The notes: generated by a model not told the origin, from the sequence alone. A stretch of DNA of 64,000 nucleotides from CALKZN01 sp050633585 (GCA_050633585.1 JBOEGT010000014.1:4360-68359), one strand, 5' to 3'. Counted from the first letter of the stretch, positions 16,535-25,829 are shown. Numbers and translations are program-made.

Positions 16535-17566
16535 ATGTTACAGAAGATGAGTTTTAATATGACAAGTTCAACGATGACATCAAAGGCAAATCAGTTATCT
16601 GCTTTTTCGGTTTGGATGACCAATACGACCAAGTCACTGAAGAAGAATGTTGCCACGGTATTTATTTTTCCGGTGATTGGAATTTTTGCCTTTTTAGTGT
16701 TGTGGTCATTTGCAGCGGGAAACATTAAAACATCATTGGGTCAGTTTCCTGGACCAACGCAAGTGTATGCGGCTGCGGGCACGCTCGTTGATGAACATAA
16801 TGCGGAGAGCCAAAAAGAAATTGCATTTAATGAACGTCAAGAAAAGCGGAATGCAAAAAAACTGGCAGCCAACCCCGATGCGGTGATCAAAGTCCGTAAA
16901 TATACGGGTAAAGAAACATTTTTTGATCAGATTTTAACGAGCTTAAAAACCGTGGCATTTGGTTTTTTAATTGCCTCTGCTATTGCCATCCCATTGGGAA
17001 TAGCTTGCGGATTAAGTGATGGATTCTATTCTGCCATGAACCCGTTAATACAAATTTTTAAGCCTGTTTCACCGCTTGCGTGGTTACCTTTAATCACTAT
17101 GGTGGTGAGTGCGGTGTACACCTCGGATGATCCATTTTTTCAAAAATCGTTTTTAAATTCAGGTTTAACGGTTGCGCTGTGTTGTTTGTGGCCAACCTTG
17201 ATTAACACCGCGGTAGGCGTCGCTAATATTGATAAAGATTTAGTGAATGTTGGTCGAGTGATTCAATTAAATAAAGTGACGCATATTCGAAAAATTGTTT
17301 GGCCAGCATCTATTCCAATGATTTTCACGGGGTTACGTTTATCGTTGGCGACAGGGTGGATGGTGCTGATTGCGGCAGAAATGTTGTCTCAAAACCCTGG
17401 CCTAGGGAAGTTTGTTTGGGATGAGTTTCAAAATGGTTCTTCCAACTCTCTGGCTCGCATCATTGTTGCTGTAATAGTGATTGGTGTGGTTGGTTTTGCT
17501 TTGGATCGGTTAATTTTAATAGCTCAACGTTATTTCAGTTGGGATAAAACAGCGGTGTTGAGATAA
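16535..17566 (+). CDS. nrtB: Nitrate ABC transporter permease NrtB
   Basis: This BalI-type inner membrane permease has about six helices and the EAA-loop region (IDKDLVNVGRVIQLNK...IVWPASIPMIFTGLRL) that docks on the ATPase. An unusual charged insert (about residues 80-125 from this start, rich in Lys/Glu/Asn) lies between the first and second helices, as in other NrtB/NtrB proteins. Several starts are possible: ATGs at 16535, 16547 and 16559, the last with GATGAG upstream. Anything before 16510 is inside the terminator hairpin. Confidence 0.92.
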   Translation: MLQKMSFNMTSSTMTSKANQLSAFSVWMTNTTKSLKKNVATVFIFPVIGIFAFLVLWSFAAGNIKTSLGQFPGPTQVYAAAGTLVDEHNAESQKEIAFNERQEKRNAKKLAANPDAVIKVRKYTGKETFFDQILTSLKTVAFGFLIASAIAIPLGIACGLSDGFYSAMNPLIQIFKPVSPLAWLPLITMVVSAVYTSDDPFFQKSFLNSGLTVALCCLWPTLINTAVGVANIDKDLVNVGRVIQLNKVTHIRKIVWPASIPMIFTGLRLSLATGWMVLIAAEMLSQNPGLGKFVWDEFQNGSSNSLARIIVAVIVIGVVGFALDRLILIAQRYFSWDKTAVLR

Positions 17567-17616
17567 GTCATTTCTTGTTGTTAGGCATAACGTTACAGAA
17601 GGTGAGGAGAAAAATT

Positions 17617-18471
17617 ATGCAAAGTTATTTAGAGTTATCAGATGTCGGTATCGAATTTCCAACGGATGATGGGCCGTATTGTGCGCTCAAAGGGGTGAAT
17701 CTCAAAATCGATGAAGGGGATTTTGTATCTATTATTGGGCATTCGGGTTGTGGTAAATCAACCGTATTGAATATTGTCGCAGGCTTGTATGACGCAACCT
17801 ATGGTGGTGTGATTCTTGAAGGCAAAGAGGTGTCTGGTCCGGGGCCTGATCGTGCGGTGGTTTTTCAAAATCATGCTTTAATGCCGTGGTTAACGGTGTA
17901 TGAAAATGTTGCGCTCGGTGTAGAGCAGGTTTTTAAAGGACAAAAAAGCAAAGCCGAAATGAAAGAATGGGTCGAATATAATTTGACCTTGGTGCATATG
18001 GATCACGCCATGCATAAATTGCCCAGTGAAATTTCAGGGGGAATGAAGCAACGTGTAGGTATCGCAAGAGGCTTGGCTATGCAGCCGAAGGTATTATTGA
18101 TGGATGAGCCTTTTGGTGCCTTAGATGCATTAACACGAGCACATTTACAAGATTCCGTGATGGAAATTCAAAAGAATTTAAATACGACGATTATTTTAAT
18201 CACACATGACGTTGATGAAGCGGTCTTGATGTCGAATAAAATCGTCATGATGAGTAATGGGCCTGCTGCAAAAGTTGGGCAACTATTACCGGTTGATTTA
18301 CCTTATCCGCGAGAGCGGGTGGCGTTATCAAAGTCGGATGATTTTAATAAATATCGTCAAGAAGTTCTGTCATTCCTCTATGAGAAAAAAGGTGTGGTGG
18401 ACTTAGAAGATGAGAAAAAAAAGCGTGAAAACTCTCTGAGTGTTGAAGTCGAGTCAAAGAAAGTGAGTTAG
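17617..18471 (+). CDS. nrtC: Nitrate ABC transporter ATP-binding protein
   Basis: The ATG at 17617 is preceded by GAGGAG at ideal spacing and gives a 284-residue ATPase. Walker A is GHSGCGKST (about 45), the signature ISGGMKQR and Walker B LLMDEPFGALD. It is a single ATPase domain, like NrtD/NasD, without the NrtA-like regulatory domain fused to cyanobacterial NrtC. It energises nitrate uptake through NrtB. It is last gene of the operon and ends before a strong terminator. Confidence 0.93.
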   Translation: MQSYLELSDVGIEFPTDDGPYCALKGVNLKIDEGDFVSIIGHSGCGKSTVLNIVAGLYDATYGGVILEGKEVSGPGPDRAVVFQNHALMPWLTVYENVALGVEQVFKGQKSKAEMKEWVEYNLTLVHMDHAMHKLPSEISGGMKQRVGIARGLAMQPKVLLMDEPFGALDALTRAHLQDSVMEIQKNLNTTIILITHDVDEAVLMSNKIVMMSNGPAAKVGQLLPVDLPYPRERVALSKSDDFNKYRQEVLSFLYEKKGVVDLEDEKKKRENSLSVEVESKKVS

Positions 18472-18535
18472 TTCACGGTAAGAGCAAGTTTAATACCCAA
18501 AAATTTCTCCTCCAGCTAGGGTGTTAAGCATTGTG

Positions 18536-18575
18536 GGGCTGTTGTTAATCGAACGTTTAGCAACAGCCCTTTTTT
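18536..18575 (+). terminator. Terminator of the nrtABC operon
   Basis: The stem GGGCTGTTG / CAACAGCCC, with a 16-nt loop, is followed by six T residues. Confidence 0.9.
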
Positions 18576-18706
18576 ATGTGGCATAAATTCAGGAATAACA
18601 TTATCCATGTATTGTAGATATAGCTTATCGATAATCTTCATAATCTGCGGTGAACTTTCTTCTATAATGAAATGGTAAAAGTTCGTTTTAAAACGATTAG
18701 CGCCTT

Positions 18707-19726
18707 ATGAATGCAAATATGAATCAGATGACTTCTTCGTCTTTGATCGACCCATTTGGTCGCTCTGTGACGTATTTGCGCTTGTCGGTCACAGATCGAT
18801 GTAATTTGCGATGTGTGTATTGCATGGCAGAAGATATGACCTTTTTGAAGAAGAAAGAGGTGCTATCGATTGAAGAGTTATATGAGGTGAGTGCAGCGTT
18901 TGTGGAGCTGGGTGTTAAAAAAATCCGTTTGACGGGTGGTGAACCACTGGTTCGAAATGGCGTTGATCAACTCATCAGGGGTTTGGGTGACCTAGCTGCA
19001 CTTGATGAGTTAACCATGACATCGAACGGTGTATTGCTTGAAAAGCATCTCCCAAGCCTGCTAGCAGCCGACGTCCGTCGGTTGAATATTAGCCTCGACT
19101 CCCTTGATAGAGAAACGTTTGCTAGGCTAGGTCGTTCAGACCAGCTGCCGGAGGTATTGTCTGGACTCCAATCCGTCAAAAAAGCGGGCATCAAGGTGCG
19201 TTTGAATAGTGTGATTTTATCGGGTGAAAATCACGATAGTATCTTGCCCTTGGTGGATTACGCGGTTGAGCATGGCTTTGATATCGCCTTTATCGAGGAG
19301 ATGCCGCTGGGGAATATTTCTTCGCATCAACGATCAGAAACCGTGACCATGAATGATGTGCTGATTCAGCAAGTGTCTGAGCAATATGAGTTAGTTCAGT
19401 CAGAGGAAAACTTTGCGGTTAATGCCGGGCCCGCACGTTATTCTACGATTAAAGGGACGCAATCACGTATTGGCTTTATTTCACCCCATTCCAATAATTT
19501 TTGTGGTTCGTGTAACCGAGTTCGTGTGACGGTTGAGGGGCAATTGTTATTATGCTTAGGCAATGACAATGCTGTTGACTTGCGTGCAGTGCTGAGACAA
19601 GAGGGTTACAGCCGAGAACAATTAAAGCGGGCTATTTTGGGAGGGATTCAGAATAAGCCAGAGAAACATGATTTTAATGTGTCTACCACGCATATTGTTC
19701 GTTTTATGAATATGACTGGCGGTTAA
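18707..19726 (+). CDS. moaA: GTP 3',8-cyclase MoaA
   Basis: This 339-residue radical SAM enzyme catalyses the first step of molybdenum cofactor synthesis with MoaC. The N-terminal SAM [4Fe-4S] motif CNLRCVYC is at about residues 31-38. The C-terminal second cluster is CGSCNRVRVTVEGQ...C (CX2CX13C, about 264-281), and the protein ends in the required Gly-Gly. Nearby ATGs at codons 5 and 8 are alternative starts. A TATAAT-like -10 lies at about 18662. I see no Moco riboswitch upstream. The gene converges on moeA. Confidence 0.96.
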   Translation: MNANMNQMTSSSLIDPFGRSVTYLRLSVTDRCNLRCVYCMAEDMTFLKKKEVLSIEELYEVSAAFVELGVKKIRLTGGEPLVRNGVDQLIRGLGDLAALDELTMTSNGVLLEKHLPSLLAADVRRLNISLDSLDRETFARLGRSDQLPEVLSGLQSVKKAGIKVRLNSVILSGENHDSILPLVDYAVEHGFDIAFIEEMPLGNISSHQRSETVTMNDVLIQQVSEQYELVQSEENFAVNAGPARYSTIKGTQSRIGFISPHSNNFCGSCNRVRVTVEGQLLLCLGNDNAVDLRAVLRQEGYSREQLKRAILGGIQNKPEKHDFNVSTTHIVRFMNMTGG

Positions 19727-19758
19727 CGCTAGTTGCCTTGGTTTATCAGCGTTAACCG
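19720..19758. repeat. Inverted repeat containing both stop codons of moaA and moeA
   Basis: CGGTTAACGCT (19720-19730) and AGCGTTAACCG (19748-19758) are perfect 11-bp arms. The moaA stop lies in the left arm and the moeA stop in the right. There is no T-tract, so it may act as a bidirectional 3'-end stabiliser rather than a classical terminator. Confidence 0.75.
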
Positions 19759-20948
19759 AACAAATCGGTGTACATGATGATATTGACAGATTGACCCTCT
19801 TTGATATCTTCGCCAATTTGTTGCTTCACAAAGCAATTACCCCAACTTGCAGAAGTTAAGACACCACTACTTTGATTGGCATAGATTTCAACGCGACCTT
19901 GTGAAAACTTGGCGCGTAAATATTCTTCCCTAGATGCAGTTTTACGATTAAATGTCGCTATTGCTGTGTGCGAATGCGTTTGTATGTCGGCAGTGTCCAT
20001 GCCTTGGCAAGTATGCAAGTAGTGACGAGCAAGTATTAACAAGGTGGCAAATACCGAAGACGGGTTGCCTGGTAGGCCTATGAATGGTGTGTTCTCTATG
20101 CGGCCAAATGCAAAAGGTTTGCCTGGTTTGATAGCAACTTTCCAAATGTCAATTTCACCTAACTCAGCCACGGCGGGTTTGATGTGGTCTTCTTCACCCA
20201 CTGAAACGCCCCCCGTTGTGATCACAATATCATTTGTGCGACTGGCTTTTAGTAATGCTGTTTTGGTTGCATCCAAGGTGTCTGCCACAATGTGACTGTG
20301 CTCAACGTCGAACCCCCAAGTAGTCAAGATGCCATTTAATAAAAAGCGGTTAGAATTATAAATTTGCCCTGTTTTTAGTGGCTTTCCGGGTTCTACTAGC
20401 TCATTGCCTGTATTGACGATGGCAATTTTTAATGCGCGATAAGTCTTGATGGATTGAATGCCAATTGACGCGAGCAACCCTAATTCTTGAGATCGCAGTC
20501 GCTGACCCTTTTGTAGAATGGTTGTTCCTTGACTGATGTCTTGCCCACGACGACGAATATTAGCGCCAACACTCACTGGTTCAACAAAAGTCACACGGTT
20601 TTCATTTGCTGAGCAGTTTTCTTGCATGGCAACGGCATTGGCGTCAGCAGGAAGCTCAGCACCAGTAAAAATACGGGCGGCTGTGTTTGGTTTCAATGGC
20701 GTTGGGGCATCGCCAGCTTGTATGCGCTGACTAATGGGTAGAGTGCTTGATGTTTCTATATCAATTGCTCGTATTGCATAGCCATCCATTGCGCTATTAT
20801 CGGCGGGAGGAACATCGATTGGAGCGATGATATCTTCCGCTAACACTTTATTTTGGGCGAGTAATAAGTCTGTTTCGACAACATTAGGCAAGCTGATAGG
20901 CTTTGCGAGTAGTTTTGAGACGCATTCTTCAACGCTTAAAAAAGCCAT
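19752..20948 (-). CDS. moeA: Molybdopterin molybdenumtransferase MoeA
   Basis: The start at ATG 20948 (MAFLSVEECVSKLL) gives 398 residues; the TTG 12 bp upstream is less likely. It inserts molybdate into adenylylated molybdopterin. Motifs include DNSAMDGYAIR (about 55-65), FTGAELPADANAV, RRRGQDI, TGGVSVGEEDH and GLPGNPSSVFA. It is last gene of a six-gene minus-strand Moco cluster. Confidence 0.95.
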   Translation of the reverse strand: MAFLSVEECVSKLLAKPISLPNVVETDLLLAQNKVLAEDIIAPIDVPPADNSAMDGYAIRAIDIETSSTLPISQRIQAGDAPTPLKPNTAARIFTGAELPADANAVAMQENCSANENRVTFVEPVSVGANIRRRGQDISQGTTILQKGQRLRSQELGLLASIGIQSIKTYRALKIAIVNTGNELVEPGKPLKTGQIYNSNRFLLNGILTTWGFDVEHSHIVADTLDATKTALLKASRTNDIVITTGGVSVGEEDHIKPAVAELGEIDIWKVAIKPGKPFAFGRIENTPFIGLPGNPSSVFATLLILARHYLHTCQGMDTADIQTHSHTAIATFNRKTASREEYLRAKFSQGRVEIYANQSSGVLTSASWGNCFVKQQIGEDIKEGQSVNIIMYTDLFG

Positions 20949-21000
20949 ATCTTTTCTCAATAAATTTGGTTTAGGTTAGTTTGCTTGAATGGGAGACGTT

Positions 21001-21531
21001 TTATTTGTGCGCAAAAGTGCCGAGTAAATGAGGTGTTAAATTACAGGGCTTGTAACGGCTGTCTAATTGCTCATGCAGTATGCCTTTCCAAGCGTCTTTG
21101 CAGGCGCCTGTTGACCCCGGTAAGCAAGCAATGAGTGTGTTATTTGCCAGACCCGCAATGCAACGAGACTGAATTGTTGATGTGCCGATGATGTTAGCTG
21201 ATAGTTGTCTAAAGAGCTCCCCAAAACCATCGATCGTCTTGTCGAATAACGGTGTCAATGCCTCTGGTGTATTATCTCTTGGCGTGAAGCCAGTTCCTCC
21301 GGTTGTGATGATCGCATGAATATTTTTGTCGAGAACCCACTGAGAAACAATCGCGCGTAATTGGTATTTGTCATCTTTGACAATTTGCCGCTCAGAGAGC
21401 TGGTGCCCATCTTTTTGCAATGCGCTAATGAGATAGTCTCCAGAGGTATCATCTTCTATGCTGCGTGTATCTGAGACAGTGAGTATAGCGATGTTCAAAG
21501 GGATGAAAGCAGTGTCGGTATCGTTGCTCAT
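21001..21531 (-). CDS. moaB: Molybdopterin adenylyltransferase-type protein MoaB
   Basis: The 176-residue MogA/MoaB-fold protein has the molybdopterin-binding motifs AILTVSDTRS, IITTGGTGFTPRDNTPEAL and CLPGSTGACKDAW. It activates molybdopterin by adenylylation before MoeA acts. Length and the C-terminal DSRYKPCNLTPHL favour MoaB over MogA. It lies 52 bp before moeA. Confidence 0.93.
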   Translation of the reverse strand: MSNDTDTAFIPLNIAILTVSDTRSIEDDTSGDYLISALQKDGHQLSERQIVKDDKYQLRAIVSQWVLDKNIHAIITTGGTGFTPRDNTPEALTPLFDKTIDGFGELFRQLSANIIGTSTIQSRCIAGLANNTLIACLPGSTGACKDAWKGILHEQLDSRYKPCNLTPHLLGTFAHK

Positions 21532-21583
21532 GTTTTTCTTAGTGGTTGGTGAAATGAAAGCGTAAAATGGGAAATATGCCGTG

Positions 21584-22258
21584 TTAACTTAGCTGTGCTT
21601 GAGCTAATTCGTCTTTGTTATTAATATTTAAAAAGGGATTTTTTTCTTGCTCAGGGTATTCTACAACAGAGCCTGATTCTCCCAAATGTTGAAAGAAAAT
21701 TTTCAAACCTCCCCATTTTTTGTTGTGAACGGCATCTTTAATGCTTGGCAGTAAGGACTTATGCCATATAGAAAAGGTAGGCTGCAGGGCATGTTGATAT
21801 GAGATGCAGGCTGCTAATGATTGCTCTGAATGAGCCGTAGACAGTAATTGATGTGCAAAATTTTTCGGAGCAAATGGCGAGTCGCAAGGTGCTAACAATA
21901 GCCAGTTTTTCTCAGGGTAGTGTTCATGGAAATGCTGCATGGAAGCGAGTAAACCAGATAGCGGCCCTTGATATAAATTGTCAGGGTCGTCACCAACGAT
22001 GGGGTAGTTGAAGGCACTAAAATCGGGTAAGTGGGTATTGATATTAATGGATTCTACTTGAGAGGTTAGACGAGCAATGCAGTGTGCGATTAATGGATAG
22101 CCTTTAAAGGTTTGCATGCCCTTTGTTTGGCCTCCAAAGCGCCTAGATTCTCCGCCTGCGAGTATATAAGCAGCGATATCACTTTCTGTATTTAATGGTT
22201 GCGACGTCGATGAGTGTTTAGCGCTATTCATGGGAATTACATTGTTTATTTTAGCCAT
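21584..22258 (-). CDS. mobA: Molybdenum cofactor guanylyltransferase MobA
   Basis: The 224-residue nucleotidyltransferase has the signature LAGGESRRFGGQTKGM (about residues 33-48) and the metal-binding APCDSPF (about 123-129). It attaches GMP to make the bis-MGD form used by DMSO-reductase-family enzymes, including assimilatory nitrate reductase. The start overlaps moaE by 13 bp. An ATG nine codons in is an alternative. Its presence implies bis-MGD enzymes in this organism. Confidence 0.92.
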   Translation of the reverse strand: MAKINNVIPMNSAKHSSTSQPLNTESDIAAYILAGGESRRFGGQTKGMQTFKGYPLIAHCIARLTSQVESININTHLPDFSAFNYPIVGDDPDNLYQGPLSGLLASMQHFHEHYPEKNWLLLAPCDSPFAPKNFAHQLLSTAHSEQSLAACISYQHALQPTFSIWHKSLLPSIKDAVHNKKWGGLKIFFQHLGESGSVVEYPEQEKNPFLNINNKDELAQAQLS

Positions 22259-22728
22259 TTTTCGACTGCATCATGGTCAGTGGTTGTCGGTTGAATCCAT
22301 TTGGGTTCAGTGCCATTTTTATAGTGTTCTTTTTTCCAAAACGTCACTTGAGATTTTAGGAAATCCATGGCCATTTGAGCTGCAGAGAAGGCTTCCACAC
22401 GATGTTTGCTCGCAATGCCAACGAGCACGATTTGCTCAGTGGGTTTTAGTTTTCCATAGCGGTGAATAATGCTGATGCCATCGACATCAAATCGTTGGAA
22501 AATATCTTCGCCAATTTGCTGAATTTGTTGTTGTGTCATGGCCGGGTAAGTGTGTAATTCTATGCACTCGACACTTGCGTTTATTTTTGATAAATCTCTC
22601 ACTAGTCCCGTGAATGTGACGATTGCTCCCGACTCATTACATGCATTTTGTAATGCAGAGTATTGCGTATCCACAGAGAAGTCTTCTGGTTGTAAAGCGT
22701 GGTGAAAATAGCGTGCCTTATCTTTCAT
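22246..22728 (-). CDS. moaE: Molybdopterin synthase catalytic subunit MoaE
   Basis: The 160-residue subunit transfers sulphur from MoaD thiocarboxylate to cPMP. Features are GAIVTFTGLVRD, IIHRYGKLKPTEQIVLVG and FLKSQVTFWKKE with the catalytic Lys region. A GTG at 22758 inside the moaD end would add ten unconserved residues; I prefer the ATG at 22728. It follows moaD directly. Confidence 0.93.
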   Translation of the reverse strand: MKDKARYFHHALQPEDFSVDTQYSALQNACNESGAIVTFTGLVRDLSKINASVECIELHTYPAMTQQQIQQIGEDIFQRFDVDGISIIHRYGKLKPTEQIVLVGIASKHRVEAFSAAQMAMDFLKSQVTFWKKEHYKNGTEPKWIQPTTTDHDAVEKWLK

Positions 22729-22747
22729 GGTTTCGATAGGAGCGGCA

Positions 22748-23020
22748 CTAACCGCCACTTAATGGGCTCATGAAGGCCACTTCATCGCCGTCATTGAGCA
22801 AAGTGTCTGTATGGCAAATGCGCTGATTGACAGCGCATAGGTTGCTGGACTTTTTCAGTTCGTCAGCCAATAAGGTTGAATCTTTAGAAATAATGCGTCG
22901 CAGCTCATTTAATGTGATATTTGACGGAGGTTGTACTGGCAGCGTGAAATCAAATTCACTTTTGCCTAGTTCATTGGTAGCCATGTCTGCCAGTTGCCCA
23001 AAAAATAAAATATGAATCAT
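22748..23020 (-). CDS. moaD: Molybdopterin synthase sulphur carrier MoaD
   Basis: The 90-residue ubiquitin-fold protein begins MIHILFFGQLADM and ends GDEVAFMSPLSGG. Its terminal Gly-Gly becomes the thiocarboxylate. It sits between moaC and moaE, as expected for a synthase pair. Confidence 0.93.
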   Translation of the reverse strand: MIHILFFGQLADMATNELGKSEFDFTLPVQPPSNITLNELRRIISKDSTLLADELKKSSNLCAVNQRICHTDTLLNDGDEVAFMSPLSGG

Positions 23021-23050
23021 AATAACTATTGTGATGTTGTATGCAAAAAA

Positions 23051-23527
23051 CTAGCGTGATGTTGCGACGAAATGGCCAGACTTTCCGCCTGTTTTTTCGA
23101 GTAGGCGCGTGTGACTAATAATCATGCCTTTATCTACGGCTTTGCACATATCATAAATGGTTAATGCTGCAACAGATGCGGCGGTGAGCGCTTCCATTTC
23201 TACGCCCGTTTTTCCGTCGGTTTTGCATGTTGTCGTGATGGTAATCGTGTGTTCAGTGAGGCTGATATCAACACTGACTTTAGTCAGCGGCAATGGATGG
23301 CATAAGGGAATCAAGTCAGCACATTTTTTTGCCGCTTGAATCCCAGCAATGCGTGCCGTGGCAAATACATCGCCTTTAGGGTTGCTGTTATCGCCTAGTT
23401 GCTGCATGACAGCATCGCTACAGTGAATGGTTGATTCTGCGATTGCGGTGCGTGAGGTGACTGTTTTGTCCGACACATCCACCATATGTGCTTCGCCTTG
23501 TGTATTTAAATGGCTTAATTTACTCAT
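23051..23527 (-). CDS. moaC: Cyclic pyranopterin monophosphate synthase MoaC
   Basis: The 158-residue protein converts the MoaA product to cPMP. The N-terminus (MSKLSHLNTQGEAHMVDVSD), LIPLCHPLPLTKV and the C-terminal GKSGHF are family hallmarks, as is KTGVEMEALTA. It is first gene of the minus-strand Moco cluster and divergent from a sensor kinase gene, 159 bp apart. Confidence 0.96.
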   Translation of the reverse strand: MSKLSHLNTQGEAHMVDVSDKTVTSRTAIAESTIHCSDAVMQQLGDNSNPKGDVFATARIAGIQAAKKCADLIPLCHPLPLTKVSVDISLTEHTITITTTCKTDGKTGVEMEALTAASVAALTIYDMCKAVDKGMIISHTRLLEKTGGKSGHFVATSR

Positions 23528-23686
23528 AATGAGACTATATATCTCATTATCAATACGCTCAATGCGCGTTTTCCAATTTATTGAAATTAAATTATCTCGT
23601 GCGGTCAGTTAAACACTTTTATAAAGGGTATGGTAAAGTTAGACCGTTACCTTATATAGAAAAACAAATAAGTAAAAGACAGTGCC

Positions 23687-25435
23687 ATGCAGGTCGAAAA
23701 CATAGAAGCCTATACAAAACAAAAACAATTAGAAGCGCTTTATAATAATGTGCCAACAATTGTCATTTTTATTGCATTGGCAACAACGGTTGTTGCACTC
23801 ACCCTCGCGTTCACCTTCCCCATCGTGCCGGTGATTTTGTGGGCTGCTTATATGCTGATAGCTTGCTTTGCTCGTTGGGTTAGTTTTCGACAGTTTAAAA
23901 AGCATGGGCTTGAAAAATTTGGCGAAACTTTTTGGGTGACGTTATTTTTATTTTTTTCTATTCTGACTGGTGCAGGCACAGGGCATTTAGTCCTGTATTA
24001 TTTCGATCCGAATAATTTTGTCTATGCCGTCTTTGTTTTTGGCACGTATGCAGGGTTCCTCTCAGCGGGAATTTTATCTAATTCGATGTTTATGCCTGCA
24101 TTCTTTGCATATTCTTTGCCTCCTACGTTGATGGTGTTAGCAAAACTATTCATTGTGGATGAGCACGCGTTAGGCACGTTGGCGATTATGGTGGGGTTTT
24201 ATTATGTTGCGCTGATTGGGTTTGCCCGAAATGCTAATCGCATTTTTAAAGAGAACGTCACATGGAATTTAGAGCGAGACTCTTTAGTACAAGAATTAAG
24301 AGAGCAAAAAGAGACGGCTGAACAAGCGATTAGAGCCAAAAGTAACTTTTTTGCTTCGGCTAGTCATGATTTAAGGCAACCATTGCACGCCTTAGGCTTA
24401 TTTCATGATGCGCTTAGGTACCGTATTCAGGAGCCTGAGAACTTGGCGATCATGGATAAAATATCCAGTTCTACCCAAGCGCTAAACGAACTGCTGCATG
24501 GAATGTTGGATATTTCTAAGCTGGATGCCAGTGTGGTTGAAAATAAGCCTAAAGACATTAACTTGCAGGAAAGCTTACGCTTAGTCTTTAGTGAATTCAG
24601 CGCTCGTGCGAATGAGAAGGACTTGCAACTCACGTTTGATTTGGCTCCAGAAATTAATGTCTGGGTAGATCCCGTTCTCTTTGAGCGGGTTGTCCGCAAC
24701 TTGGTTGATAATGCCATTAAGTATACGGATAAAGGCTTCGTTGGCATGTCTGCAAAAATTGCTGAAGATTTGGTGCATTTAAAGATTTCAGATACCGGTA
24801 TTGGCATTCCTTCAAATCAGCAAGAGAATGTCTTTTCAGAATTTAATCAGCTAGGTAACCCTGAAAGAGATAAGCAAAAAGGTTTAGGGCTTGGGTTGTC
24901 GATTGTGCGCCGTTTATGCCGTTTAATGCACGTTGGTATTGAGCTGAGCTCACAAGAAAATCAAGGAACGACGGTTCTATTAACCTTACCTTTGGGAAAA
25001 TCGACGGACGAAATTGAGCAAGAGATGTCTGATTCTATGACAGTTGGTGACTCGAAAATCCTTGTCATTGAAGATGACTTCGCTATTTTAGAAGGGATGT
25101 CACTACTCTTGGAGACATTTGGCTTTCAAGTATTAAAAGCCATTGATTCTGAGCAAGCGTTAGAAATTTCAAAGGTCAGTAGGCCTGATTTAATTATAGC
25201 GGATTACCGTTTGCCGGGAAGTATCGATGGCCTAGAGCTTATTGATGCTATCCGAGACCAGCATGAAATTTGCATGCCTGCGGTTCTTGTGACGGGAGAT
25301 ACTGCGCCGGATCGTATGCGCAAAACGGAAAGTGCTGATGTCGTTGTTCTGCATAAACCAGTAGAGCCTGAGGTGCTAGAGTCTACGATTACTGAAGCGC
25401 TGAAGACCTATCCTTATGATACGGACCTAAATTAA
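23687..25435 (+). CDS. Hybrid sensor histidine kinase with membrane sensor domain and receiver
   Basis: The 582-residue protein has an N-terminal membrane region of about six helices (residues 22-182) and then a short coiled coil. A HisKA domain has the phospho-acceptor His in SASHDLRQPLHALG (about 227). The HATPase domain has NLVDNAIKYT, DTGIGIP and GLGLGLSIV. A C-terminal receiver domain starts at about 458 (VIEDD) with the acceptor Asp in IIADYRLPG (about 509). It has no DNA-binding output and no adjacent response regulator, so the phosphate probably goes to an unlinked partner. Its signal is unknown; the divergent moaC is the only hint of context. Confidence 0.93.
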   Translation: MQVENIEAYTKQKQLEALYNNVPTIVIFIALATTVVALTLAFTFPIVPVILWAAYMLIACFARWVSFRQFKKHGLEKFGETFWVTLFLFFSILTGAGTGHLVLYYFDPNNFVYAVFVFGTYAGFLSAGILSNSMFMPAFFAYSLPPTLMVLAKLFIVDEHALGTLAIMVGFYYVALIGFARNANRIFKENVTWNLERDSLVQELREQKETAEQAIRAKSNFFASASHDLRQPLHALGLFHDALRYRIQEPENLAIMDKISSSTQALNELLHGMLDISKLDASVVENKPKDINLQESLRLVFSEFSARANEKDLQLTFDLAPEINVWVDPVLFERVVRNLVDNAIKYTDKGFVGMSAKIAEDLVHLKISDTGIGIPSNQQENVFSEFNQLGNPERDKQKGLGLGLSIVRRLCRLMHVGIELSSQENQGTTVLLTLPLGKSTDEIEQEMSDSMTVGDSKILVIEDDFAILEGMSLLLETFGFQVLKAIDSEQALEISKVSRPDLIIADYRLPGSIDGLELIDAIRDQHEICMPAVLVTGDTAPDRMRKTESADVVVLHKPVEPEVLESTITEALKTYPYDTDLN

Positions 25436-25511
25436 CGTCGATGATTTTGTGACATTGTTTAGCAAGCATGATGTTAATTAGGTTTTCGTTACATTTCTTT
25501 TTTCTGATTTA

Positions 25512-25829
25512 GTGAAATATACAATCGTTGTTTATGCCCCGGTTGATGCTTGCGAGAAAGTCAAACAAGCCATGTTCTGTGCGGGTGGCGGTGCGTTAGG
25601 TTGTTATGATCAGTGCGCATGGCAAGTGTTAGGGCAAGGGCAATTTCGTCCCCTAAGTGGGAGTCAACCAGCAATTGGGCAACAAGATCAAGTGACGAAG
25701 CTTGATGAGTATCGTATTGAAATGTTGTGTGAAAAAAGATATCTATCAGCGGTTGTTAAAGCGATGAAAGAGTCACACCCTTACGAAGAGGTTGCCTATC
25801 AAGTGTTTCAAATTGTTGATGTAAATTAA
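25512..25829 (+). CDS. NIF3-like / YqfO-type small domain protein
   Basis: The 105-residue protein starts at GTG (25512). It shows the pattern of the CutA-like domain inserted in NIF3/YqfO proteins: KYTIVVYAPVDACEKVKQAMFCAGGGALGCYDQC near the start and SHPYEEVAYQVF at the end. Stand-alone versions are common in gammaproteobacteria. The biochemical role is unknown. It lies 15 bp before an alpha/beta hydrolase gene and may be co-transcribed with it. Confidence 0.8.
   Translation: MKYTIVVYAPVDACEKVKQAMFCAGGGALGCYDQCAWQVLGQGQFRPLSGSQPAIGQQDQVTKLDEYRIEMLCEKRYLSAVVKAMKESHPYEEVAYQVFQIVDVN

Noticed and set aside
18580..18706. Moco riboswitch upstream of moaA
   Set aside because: I looked for the conserved stems of the Moco RNA motif and saw none in this 127-bp gap.
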